From NCBI GenBank assembly GCA_937881575.1, contig CALGEI010000112.1, positions 1-37,143 on the forward strand: 37,143 bases of DNA. The letters are read 5' to 3'. The position numbers and the translations under genes were made by a program. The DNA comes from an uncultured Flavobacteriales bacterium (lineage in GTDB: Bacteria > Bacteroidota > Bacteroidia > Flavobacteriales_D > Sanyastnellaceae). The notes beneath the pieces are model-generated. The model did no database searches, was not told the origin of the DNA, and saw only the letters and a program-made list of their open reading frames with translations. Below, in pieces: positions 24,749-32,543 of this stretch (the stretch's first letter is position 1; each line of letters starts with the position of its first letter).

Positions 24749-25573
24749 TCAGGAATTGCAATGTTTGAACCAAATGTCCGGGAAATCGCTGATTTCGCAA
24801 GTCTCGGAATCAAGCAGGGTGAGGGAGACTTCGATGATCGGCGGCATTCCTTCATAAGGGCTTTCGTTGTTGTACACCATTGTGAATGTCTTAGAAGCTT
24901 GCTGCATTTTGATGATTTCGCCGCCCCACTCGTACCCGGATATGTAGAACAGGCCTTCAGATTCACTCAAGTCAAAAAAATAGGGTGTATCCAAATAACC
25001 GTGCTGATCTCGGGAGCAATCATTCGCCCAAAGACCGGCTAGAGCTGTAAACTCAAGGTTTGATTCAATCGGCTCTGAGTGAGTGGTTTGAGATGGCATC
25101 GTAGCCGTGAAGTCGGGGCCAAAATTCCCAGACACAACCACTGATCCGTCCACCAAGTTGATGGATAATTCAAATTCTGGTTCCGCAGGATATGAGTTTG
25201 TTGATTGCTCTTTGCAGGTGCAACTGAGTTGTGCCGAAGATTCTGATTGGGCGGTCTGTACACAAGTGCCAATGTAATAAACGGTTTCCATGGAGGGGTC
25301 GTCGGCACTTTGGTAGACTTGGACTCCAAGGCCATTCAATTCGATGGTATAGGTGGAACCAGGGACGGGCACTTTTTGTCCGCGAATCACAACGGGTTCT
25401 CCGGAGGCATTCGTTAAGAAGTAATTGTCCTGGGAGCCAAAGTAGGTGCCGTCCCAAGAGTGGGGGGCTTCGATGGAAACGGCAGAAGGGGATTCCTTTA
25501 TTGGAGGCGGGGTTTCGCTGCAGGCGATGAGACAAAAGAGTGCGGGGACGAGTGCGGCATGCAATGGGTTCAT
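24749..25573 (-). CDS. Putative lipoprotein of unknown function
   Basis: The ATG at 25573 is chosen because it gives a lipoprotein signal with lipobox LIAC (Cys18); the frame is open upstream to 25672, but those 33 residues look non-coding. The 274-residue product is acidic and beta-rich, with a DGTYFGSQDNYFLTNASGEP segment, Cys-containing motifs (TCVQTA, LSCTCKEQ) and a second half of ALAGLWANDCSRD type, then YFFDLSESEGLFYISGYEWG. It may hold two related lipocalin-like strands sets, but I do not recognise a family. A location facing the periplasm or surface is inferred. Confidence 0.65.
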   Translation of the reverse strand: MNPLHAALVPALFCLIACSETPPPIKESPSAVSIEAPHSWDGTYFGSQDNYFLTNASGEPVVIRGQKVPVPGSTYTIELNGLGVQVYQSADDPSMETVYYIGTCVQTAQSESSAQLSCTCKEQSTNSYPAEPEFELSINLVDGSVVVSGNFGPDFTATMPSQTTHSEPIESNLEFTALAGLWANDCSRDQHGYLDTPYFFDLSESEGLFYISGYEWGGEIIKMQQASKTFTMVYNNESPYEGMPPIIEVSLTLLDSETCEISDFPDIWFKHCNS

Positions 25574-25822
25574 GGATGTGTGGGGTGTTGTTGAGGTCGT
25601 GGTATGAAATGATCCATGTCTGCGCCTTGTTGCAAGGCATGTCCAATGCGGGAAAGGTGTTTTATGCATCAAAGAGGCTTTTCCAGATGGGATGTCGTTG
25701 CTGAATAATTGTGTTGTTTCAGATTTTTAATAAAAGATTAATTACGTGAATCGATGAGAGATTCTTTTCGAATGGCTTAAGAAGTTTTCCACATTACCTT
25801 CTCGTTCAGAAATTTGATTGGA

Positions 25823-28120
25823 ATGAAACGAGCATGGTTATTCTTGGCCTTAATTGCGCAATCCGGGGCATTCGGTCAATGCTGTGACTACACGCTGATT
25901 GGCACAGATTCATATGGCGATGGTTGGAACGGGGGGTACTTGAATCTTGTCGTCAACGACTTGCTTGTTGAGAGCTTTGCCGCCTTGGACCAAGGCAGCA
26001 GCTTGACCTTTGACGTTTGCGATGGCGATGTCATTCAACTGGAATATTTTTCAGGGGATTACGAAAATGAAAACACGTGGTTTTTGTTGGGGGGAGCAGG
26101 AAATTTAATCGCAGGAGATGGCCCGGAACCCGACGCGGGCATGTCGGAAACCTTCATTGTGGATTGTGGCATCGAGCCTGATCCAGGGGTGAATCCTTGC
26201 AGTGCCCTGGAGGGCCAGCTCGGATGCGTCGAAGTGAGCAATGCGACTGCACCGGGTTCTTTATTCAGCCCGTGGTGCGCCAATTTTCAAGGGGGTGATT
26301 TGTGGTTTACGTATGCCATTCCCGAATCCGGAAGCCTACTATTCACGACCGAAAGTGTCGGTGAGTTGAATGATACGGGATTGGCGGTTTGGGCTGGTCC
26401 ATCGTGCACGCAGTTGCAGCAGGTCTTTTGCGATGACGATTCTGGACCCGGTTATTTCTCCTTGGTTCCGGCTTTCAATTTGGAGCCAGGATCGATTGTT
26501 TACCTCCAGTTATGGGGTTACGGAGGTCAGACTGGAGCAGTGAATGTTTGTGCGATGGACCCTGGGACGGTTGAATTGGAATCGTCCGTTCTGCCGATTC
26601 TTCTCCTCGAAACGAACGACCAAGTCATTGTGCAGGAGGATAAGATCACGGCAGACCTCCAAGTCTTATACAATGGCCCAGGCGTCGAAAATTTCATCAC
26701 AGACGCCCCTTCGAACTACGATGGGAAGATTGGCATTGAGATTAGAGGAGCGACTTCTGCTGGTTATCCACAGAAGCCTTACGGATTCGAAACGCGCAAC
26801 CTCGATGGTAGCAACAACAACGTGTCGCTGGTGGATATGCCCGATGAAAATGATTGGGTGCTCTTGAGCAACTTCAACGATCGCTCGTTCATTCGCAATA
26901 CGCTCGCCCAAGACATCTTTGCGAAAATGGGGAACTATGCACCTCGGGCGACCTTGTGTGAAGTGCAGCTGAATGGCGATTACCAGGGAGTCTACGTGCT
27001 GGGTGAAAAGATCAAACGGGATGCTGAGCGACTCGATATAGCCACGCTCAATCCAGACGAAAATACCGGAGATGGCGTGACGGGAGGCTACCTCCTTCAA
27101 ATGAACTATTGGAACAATGAGAACAGTTGGGAGCTTTCATACAATCCGCCGGCTCATCCCGATTTCGATGTGCATCTGCGGTATGAAATCCCAAAACCCG
27201 AATTGATTACACCGAGTCAAAAGGACTACATCGCGGCCTTTGTCGATTCCATGGAGACGGCGCTCTATAGCGATGGGTTCGATGATCCCTTAACGGGCTA
27301 CCGTCAGTTCCTTGACGTGGAGTCGTTCATTGACTATTTCCTGCTCAACGAATTGAGTCGCAACAACGATGGTTTCAAGAAGAGCCGGTTCTTCCACAAG
27401 GACAAGCACAGCAATGGAGGAAAGTTCAAAGCGGGACCGCCTTGGGATTTTGACTGGGCCTGGAAAAACTTGGCTTCTTGTGAAATTTTTGAAAGCACCG
27501 AAGGGGCGGGGTGGGCCCACCTGATCAACAATTGTCCGACCGACAACTACACGCCCGAATGGTATGTGCGTTTGCTTCAGGACAGCACCTTCGGGAACCA
27601 CTTGAGGTGCCGCTACGATGAATACCGAGCGGATTTCTTGAACATGGAATACCTCGGGAATTACGTGGACAGCGTTTCGAATTTGCTCGTCGATGTGCAA
27701 GCGCGGCATTACCAGAAGTGGCCTTTTCTTGGAATCGCCACGGCTTCACCCGAATTGGAGCCGATCCCAGAAACGTATGCCGCTGAAATGGAAGCCCTCA
27801 AAGATTGGATCGCCATTCGGCTGGATTGGTTGGATGCCAATCTCCCCCAAGAGTGCGCAGGAATTCCCATCGGCATTGACCAGGAAAACCTTCTTGCAGC
27901 TCGCATTTACCCCAATCCCAGCACGGGCCAATTCACGGTCCACAGCGCTGCGGATTATTTGGAAATCTTCACGTTGGATGGTCGGCTGTTGCAGACCCAT
28001 GACCTGCGCAATCAGGTTGCTCCGTTGGAGTTCAACATCCGCCAAAAAGGCCTGTTTGTCTGCGTTTTTCACGGCGCGGGTCAAGTCGATTACCAGCGGG
28101 TGATGGTGGAGATGCATTAG
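25823..28120 (+). CDS. CotH-kinase-family secreted protein with T9SS sorting domain
   Basis: A 765-residue protein; ATG 25823 gives a signal peptide ending GAFGQ. Residues 20-115 hold a module with the DSYGDGWNGGYLNL motif common in Bacteroidota surface proteins. Residues 120-250 form a PPC-like beta sandwich (FQGGDLWFTYAIPESG, GLAVWAGPSC). The CotH domain covers roughly 260-670: GIEIRGATSAGYPQKPYGFE, WVLLSNFNDRSFIRNTLA, GVYVLGEKIKRD, DYFLLNELSRNNDGFKKS and AGPPWDFDWAWKN, the latter holding the candidate metal-binding Asp residues. CotH proteins are atypical protein kinases. The T9SS domain (IYPNPSTGQFTV) ends the chain, so the kinase-like domain would act at the surface or outside. Targets are unknown. 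Confidence 0.9.
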   Translation: MKRAWLFLALIAQSGAFGQCCDYTLIGTDSYGDGWNGGYLNLVVNDLLVESFAALDQGSSLTFDVCDGDVIQLEYFSGDYENENTWFLLGGAGNLIAGDGPEPDAGMSETFIVDCGIEPDPGVNPCSALEGQLGCVEVSNATAPGSLFSPWCANFQGGDLWFTYAIPESGSLLFTTESVGELNDTGLAVWAGPSCTQLQQVFCDDDSGPGYFSLVPAFNLEPGSIVYLQLWGYGGQTGAVNVCAMDPGTVELESSVLPILLLETNDQVIVQEDKITADLQVLYNGPGVENFITDAPSNYDGKIGIEIRGATSAGYPQKPYGFETRNLDGSNNNVSLVDMPDENDWVLLSNFNDRSFIRNTLAQDIFAKMGNYAPRATLCEVQLNGDYQGVYVLGEKIKRDAERLDIATLNPDENTGDGVTGGYLLQMNYWNNENSWELSYNPPAHPDFDVHLRYEIPKPELITPSQKDYIAAFVDSMETALYSDGFDDPLTGYRQFLDVESFIDYFLLNELSRNNDGFKKSRFFHKDKHSNGGKFKAGPPWDFDWAWKNLASCEIFESTEGAGWAHLINNCPTDNYTPEWYVRLLQDSTFGNHLRCRYDEYRADFLNMEYLGNYVDSVSNLLVDVQARHYQKWPFLGIATASPELEPIPETYAAEMEALKDWIAIRLDWLDANLPQECAGIPIGIDQENLLAARIYPNPSTGQFTVHSAADYLEIFTLDGRLLQTHDLRNQVAPLEFNIRQKGLFVCVFHGAGQVDYQRVMVEMH

Positions 28121-28312
28121 AGAAGAGAAAAGGTGGAAAGGTGTCTTTTTTTTTTGAGGGCTGTTTAAGAAGACTTTTTTATATAAAGGGGGGGTGTTTC
28201 TATTTCATTGGTACAAACAACCTGGTGGTGAGGGAGGGATTCGATTGGAAATATTTTTTCATCGCCGCGAATCAAATGGGATGCATTTGATGCAAATTCG
28301 CCGTTAATAACG

Positions 28313-28888
28313 ATGATACATCCACAGACAAAAGTTCAATTCATCAGCGATGAGGTGGGCTACGGAGTTGTCGCTACGGCGCTGATTCCAAAAGGAACAA
28401 TCACTTGGGTCCAGGACCCATTGGATCGTGTGTTTTCGAAGGAAGAAGTGCAGCGTTTGCCCTCCTTCGCTCAAGATCAATTGGAGTATTTTGCTTTCAA
28501 AAATTCCCGTGGCCAAATGGTGCTTTGCTGGGACCATGCCCGTTATGTGAATCACAGCTTCCGAAGCAATTGCCTGAGCACTGTTTTTGATTTTGAATTG
28601 GCGATCAGAGACATTCAGCCTGGTGAGCAGTTGACGGATGATTATGGCTACTTGAATTTGAATGCTCCATGGAAACCCATGGACGAAGGCACGCGACGCA
28701 AATGGGTGCGGCCGGACGACTCGTTGCGTTATGCTCGCGTTTGGGATCGTCAGCTTGGTGGAGCCATGAAACGAATGTCCCGACTACAGCAGCCATTGGG
28801 GCAATGGTTGGCGCCTTCCGTTTGGGATGAAGCGCAAAGGCCCGAGGCCCTGCAGCGCAGCATTCAAGAACTGTATTGTTCCGTATGA
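28313..28888 (+). CDS. SET-domain protein (probable lysine methyltransferase)
   Basis: A 191-residue protein built on a compact SET domain. Visible motifs are GYGVVATALIPKGTI (16-30, the usual G-x-G start), YVNHSFRSNC (78-87, the NHS motif of the SAM pocket) and IQPGEQLTDDYGYLN (101-115, including catalytic Tyr111). A Trp- and Arg-rich tail follows. There is no signal peptide, so it should act in the cytoplasm. SET enzymes methylate lysines; bacterial members are less common than in eukaryotes and their targets mostly unknown. It stands alone, 192 bp after the CotH gene, in a region with poly-T runs, and its stop lies two bases from the stop of the convergent acyltransferase gene. Confidence 0.88.
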   Translation: MIHPQTKVQFISDEVGYGVVATALIPKGTITWVQDPLDRVFSKEEVQRLPSFAQDQLEYFAFKNSRGQMVLCWDHARYVNHSFRSNCLSTVFDFELAIRDIQPGEQLTDDYGYLNLNAPWKPMDEGTRRKWVRPDDSLRYARVWDRQLGGAMKRMSRLQQPLGQWLAPSVWDEAQRPEALQRSIQELYCSV

Positions 28889-28890
28889 AG

Positions 28891-29757
28891 TTACAGTAGC
28901 TCCGGAGCTTCAACGATCACACGCGCTTTGAAGGCTTCGGAGATGCGTTGCTCAGCAAGTCCGCAAAGGTCCTTCCGACTCAACGCCTGCTGTTGGATTT
29001 CCTCGTGTAGGATCGGTTCCAATACACGCACTTCGATTTTGACTTGTCGGACTCGGAGCATGTTGTAGACGTACTTGACAACCGATCCTTTGGGCGAGGA
29101 GTAAACAAAAACATCCAGGTCAGCTCGAGTTACTGGCCGTTTGTTGGCTTGGATGTATTGAAATGCCAGCGGGGTAACTCCAGCTCCTGACGTTGCAGCA
29201 ATTTGAAAAAATGACGAGTGGAAAGGAAGCATCTCAAATCCATTATTGGACATGCCTTCGGGAAAGAAGCCCACGTTAATTTTGGACAGGCCGACCATGG
29301 CAATTGTTGGCTCCAAGACTTCTTGGATGGACCGACGGCGTGAACGATTGACGAAGACAAAACCAAGCTGTTCCATCGCCCATCCGACTCCGCTAACGCC
29401 TCGGATTTCCGTATTGGAAATGACCATGCAGGGAGATAAGGCCATGAGCATCAGGGAGTCGATGACACCTTGGTGGTGACTGACGACCAGCTGTTGGGTC
29501 GTGCTGATTTTTCCAATGACCTTCATTCGAACGCCAATCACTCGCATCAAAATTCGGGAGGCTGGATGGATGATCCAGCGAGCGTTGTAGCGTGCATAGA
29601 GATGCTGAGGAAACGGAAAAGTAAAGAGGCGAAGCAGACGATTCAAAACCATCATGATGGTGACAATGAACACGATACTCGACATCCTCAAAGCGGGGAG
29701 CAGGTGCCCCGAAAGTTCTTCGGAGAGGAGAGGAGTGGAAAAGGTGGAGGAGGGCAT
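28891..29757 (-). CDS. PlsC-type lysophospholipid acyltransferase family protein
   Basis: A 288-residue membrane-associated acyltransferase. A hydrophobic segment at about 26-45 anchors it. SHHQGVIDSL (93-102) contains the catalytic HX4D pair (His95, Asp100), and FFPEGMSNNG (164-173) is the third motif, where FPEG is kept but the usual Thr-Arg is Met-Ser. The family transfers acyl chains to lysophosphatidic acid or related lipids; the exact acceptor (phospholipid, ornithine lipid, other) is not readable. It is convergent with the SET gene and divergent from the isoaspartyl peptidase gene. Confidence 0.85.
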   Translation of the reverse strand: MPSSTFSTPLLSEELSGHLLPALRMSSIVFIVTIMMVLNRLLRLFTFPFPQHLYARYNARWIIHPASRILMRVIGVRMKVIGKISTTQQLVVSHHQGVIDSLMLMALSPCMVISNTEIRGVSGVGWAMEQLGFVFVNRSRRRSIQEVLEPTIAMVGLSKINVGFFPEGMSNNGFEMLPFHSSFFQIAATSGAGVTPLAFQYIQANKRPVTRADLDVFVYSSPKGSVVKYVYNMLRVRQVKIEVRVLEPILHEEIQQQALSRKDLCGLAEQRISEAFKARVIVEAPELL

Positions 29758-29995
29758 TGCTCGTTTCTGTTAGCGTCTTTAGGGTCGGTCTCTGTTGTTC
29801 GAAATGTGCTATTTGAGTTGATAATACAAAGCCAATGTAAGGCAAGGTTAGAGCGATTGAATTCAACGCTTGGCTGAAATTTGGGGAATTGGAAGGCATG
29901 ATGATTCGAACGCTTCTTCGAGGTTTTGTGCGATTGATCCTGCCGCGAACGAATTGGAGGATACTCGACATGAGACACTTTCCTATCTTGCTGCA

Positions 29996-31018
29996 ATGCA
30001 AACAAGGATCATACTCGGATTGGCGATTTTGTTGAACGCTTGTCAATCTTCACCGGAACCGATTGAGGGACAAGCTCAAATCTCAACGCGAAATTGGGCC
30101 ATCGCCATTCATGGTGGTGCAGGCCATTTTGGTGAGGAATCCTTGTCTCCAGAATTACAGGAGCTCTATACCGCGTCGTTGGAAGCTGCGCTATACTTGG
30201 GAGAAACCCAGTTGATTGCAGGGGCGTCCGCTGTCGATGTGGTGGAAGTCGTGGTGCGATTGCTAGAAGACGACTCGTTGTTCAACGCGGGAAGAGGGGC
30301 TGTGTTCACGGCGGAAGGAACCCATGAGTTGGATGCTTCGATTGCCGATGGTGCCTCTCGAAATTGCGGCGCGGTCACAGGTTTGAATGGCTACCGACAT
30401 CCTATTTCGGTGGCTCGCGCAATCATGGATTCGAGTGAGCACGTGTTTTTCAGTGGCCACGGTGCTGGAGAATTTGCTCACGACCAAGGAGCTGAAAGTG
30501 CTTCTTCTGATTGGTTTGATACCGCAAAGGCTTATGATCGGTATGTCGGTGCGGCAGAAAGAGAAGGGGATGCGCCCGTTCCGTTGGATGAAAAAAGGGG
30601 CACCGTCGGATGTGTGGTGTTGGATCAAAATGGTCACTTGGCAGCGGCGACCTCGACAGGCGGAATGACCTACAAAAGGCATGGACGAATCGGGGATAGT
30701 CCCATCATCGGAGCAGGGACTTGGGCCGATGACCGAAGCTGTGCCGTGTCAGCTACAGGTTGGGGAGAATATTTCATCCGGACAGGCGTCGCCCAAGACA
30801 TTCATGCTCAAATGCTCTATGGCGGGAAATCCTTGGAAGAGGCCTGTCGCCATACCATCTTTGATGAAATGGGGGCGCTGGGTGGAGATGGTGGCGTGGT
30901 GGCTGTGGATGCTCAAGGCAACATAGCCCTAGTCTTCAACAGCACGGGCATGTTTCGGGCTTATTCCCATCCAGATGGAAGAGACGTGTTGATGTTTGGT
31001 CCCTATGGCCAACCCTAA
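29996..31018 (+). CDS. Isoaspartyl peptidase / L-asparaginase, exported lipoprotein
   Basis: A 340-residue plant-type asparaginase (Ntn-hydrolase). ATG 29996 gives a lipoprotein signal with lipobox LNAC (Cys16); the frame is open back to 29870, which is rejected. WAIAIHGGAGHFG (34-46) opens the enzyme. NAGRGAVFTAEGTHELDAS (97-115) is the conserved core. KRGTVGCVVLD (200-210) is the self-cleavage site, making Thr203 the nucleophile, followed by HLAAATSTGGMTYKRHGRIGDSPIIGAGTW. It hydrolyses beta-aspartyl dipeptides. The 3' end overlaps the convergent cyanophycinase gene by 4 bp, and both enzymes are exported, suggesting joint use of cyanophycin. Confidence 0.93.
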   Translation: MQTRIILGLAILLNACQSSPEPIEGQAQISTRNWAIAIHGGAGHFGEESLSPELQELYTASLEAALYLGETQLIAGASAVDVVEVVVRLLEDDSLFNAGRGAVFTAEGTHELDASIADGASRNCGAVTGLNGYRHPISVARAIMDSSEHVFFSGHGAGEFAHDQGAESASSDWFDTAKAYDRYVGAAEREGDAPVPLDEKRGTVGCVVLDQNGHLAAATSTGGMTYKRHGRIGDSPIIGAGTWADDRSCAVSATGWGEYFIRTGVAQDIHAQMLYGGKSLEEACRHTIFDEMGALGGDGGVVAVDAQGNIALVFNSTGMFRAYSHPDGRDVLMFGPYGQP

Positions 31019-31899
31019 GGGATGTGGTCTCCTGTGACATAAAAATCCAAACGAAGCTGGTCAAAATGAATGAGTCCGTTGGCCGTGACTTTTCCTGAAT
31101 TGGGATGAAAAAGCACCACCTGACCAGCTCCTTCAATGCTGATGGCGTGGGGTTCAATTACCAAAGCTGTGCTTTCTCCGATGCCAAAAATGGGCAATCC
31201 GGGATGGTCATGTAACGCTGTTAGCGCGCGATTGTATCGGCTCCGCTCAATGAAATGTTGGTCGATGATGGCCTGCTGTAAAAGCCCCAATCCTTCTCCG
31301 TAGATCGCGTTGTCGGTTTCAATTCGGCTGAACGTCGATTCATAATCCGGCTCTTTGATTTGATCTCCCGTGATCATGACTTGACTCATCATCGCCGCTC
31401 CTGCGCTGCTTCCAGCGATGATTGCGCCATTTTTGAACGCCAGTTGAATGGCCTCTTGGATGCTTCCACTCGCTACAGCCATGAAACGGGCTTGGTCTCC
31501 GCCACACAAATAGATTCCTTTGGCTTGTCGGATGCTGTCAAGCTGAGCTTCGCCGTACGTTCCCGGTTGCAAATTCATTCCATGGACATTGGTGCACCCC
31601 AATTCTACCAAAGGCTTGATGCCGTAATGCAGCGAGGTGTCGGGCTCAGAACTGGCCATGGGAAGCACAATGACAAGCGCATCCTTCGATGGAAGCCGCT
31701 GAACCACGCCATCCATGAGTTCCAATGGACGGCTTCCGCCTCCAATGATGAACAATGTCCCCTCTGCGTCGGGGAGAACGAGTCCGTCATAGGAGCAGTT
31801 CCAACTGAATGGATCGGGATTGGCCGCAGGAACATGTTCTTGACAGCTCCACAAGGAGAGCAATAGCGAGCCAGAGACAATCAGTGTTAGTCGATTCAT
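31015..31899 (-). CDS. Cyanophycinase (peptidase S51 family), exported lipoprotein
   Basis: A 294-residue S51 serine peptidase with a lipoprotein signal (LWSC, Cys19). IIGGGSRPLELMDG opens the domain. IYLCGGDQARFM (129-140) carries the GGDQ motif typical of cyanophycinases. IIAGSSAGAAMMS (160-172) contains nucleophile Ser165. IIDQHFIERSRYNRA and GIGESTALVI complete the pattern. Cyanophycinase cleaves multi-L-arginyl-poly-L-aspartate to beta-Asp-Arg dipeptides, which the neighbouring isoaspartyl peptidase could split. Other S51 members (dipeptidase E) lack the GGDQ and DQHF signatures, so cyanophycinase is preferred. Export suggests use of polymer released by cyanobacteria. Confidence 0.88.
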   Translation of the reverse strand: MNRLTLIVSGSLLLSLWSCQEHVPAANPDPFSWNCSYDGLVLPDAEGTLFIIGGGSRPLELMDGVVQRLPSKDALVIVLPMASSEPDTSLHYGIKPLVELGCTNVHGMNLQPGTYGEAQLDSIRQAKGIYLCGGDQARFMAVASGSIQEAIQLAFKNGAIIAGSSAGAAMMSQVMITGDQIKEPDYESTFSRIETDNAIYGEGLGLLQQAIIDQHFIERSRYNRALTALHDHPGLPIFGIGESTALVIEPHAISIEGAGQVVLFHPNSGKVTANGLIHFDQLRLDFYVTGDHIP

Positions 31900-31936
31900 G
31901 ATGGGGTAGTAATGATGTTTTGAAGTTTTCGAGCTA

Positions 31937-32137
31937 TCAGTGCTGGATAATCCAGTTTGCTGATTTCACCCGTTCGTTGCCAACTAAAATTTCCAATATA
32001 TAGCTACCTGCTGGCGTGTCGTTTACGTCGAATTGAATCTTTGTTTCTTGGTGCAAGGACTCCTGAATGACATCACCCCGCAAGCTAGACAATCGAACCG
32101 TGACAGGACCGCGAAAATCATACTGGAAGTTAGGTTT
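31937..32137 (-). pseudogene. Orphan T9SS type A sorting domain (cargo gene remnant)
   Basis: The minus strand is open for 66 codons and reads YDFRGPVTVRLSSLRGDVIQ followed by FDVNDTPAGSYILEILVGNE and a tail ending ANWIIQH before TGA at 31937-31939. This matches the second half of a T9SS type A sorting domain in order and length: strand, turn, strand, GxY, final strand and short tail. The upstream frame is closed by TGA (32138-32140), and the next 100 bp hold two more stops, so no cargo is attached. It is the 3' end of a lost secreted-protein gene. Confidence 0.65.
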
Positions 32138-32234
32138 TCAATCCTGTTCTCAATTGAAAAGTATGATGACAATGCCCGGAAGAAGATAAGTGCAGACCGG
32201 AGCGAGCTGAGGTTGTATCGCATAGAATTAGGGG

Positions 32235-32375
32235 TTAATTCCATTCGGTGAGCTTGAAAATCGTTGGAACAAGGGTGTTGTGTTCTTCATTTTCAATAGG
32301 GACTGCGGCGAGGATACAGCTAGCGTGTTTATTGAGCTTGTAGCTTTGAGGGTGTGTGGTAGCGTGCCATTGCCG
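32235..32375 (-). pseudogene. Short coding-like fragment, probable gene remnant
   Basis: A 46-codon stretch reads with natural composition: HPQSYKLNKHASCILAAVPI followed by ENEEHNTLVPTIFKLTEWN before TAA at 32235-32237. It is bounded upstream by TAG at 32376-32378. I do not recognise the family. It looks like the C-terminal end of a former protein; short length makes chance possible. Confidence 0.3.
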
Positions 32376-32543
32376 CTATCGGCCAAGTGTGTTTAGCAAA
32401 AGTTCAATCCGTCAAATCAGGTCATTTTGCATGCTTGAACCCTTGCAATCGAGGGTCTTCAAGACGGGATTGTTCTTTATTAACCAAGACTTTGCGCGCT
32501 TTTCTCCCTCGTCTGACGGATATTTGCGCCAAGTATAGAATTA

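Larger units (their letters stand above)
31900..32543. other. Gene-poor region with coding debris
   Basis: No intact gene is visible between the cyanophycinase start and the DEAD-box helicase start. The minus strand contains an orphan T9SS sorting domain (31937-32137) and a second coding-like fragment (32235-32375). From about 32380 to 32543 I see only the presumed promoter and leader of the helicase gene, with no clear consensus element. Confidence 0.5.

Noticed and set aside
28145-28200. Poly-T run after the CotH gene as a terminator
   Set aside because: The T-run is not preceded by a convincing stem; left uncalled.
32376-32430. Possible integron attC or tRNA-like element (TAGCG...CGCTA repeat and a GTTCAATCC string)
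   Set aside because: The arms are only 5 bp, no attC core pattern (RYYYAAC/GTTRRRY) fits, and the GTTCAATCC lacks a T-stem, anticodon arm or acceptor stem.
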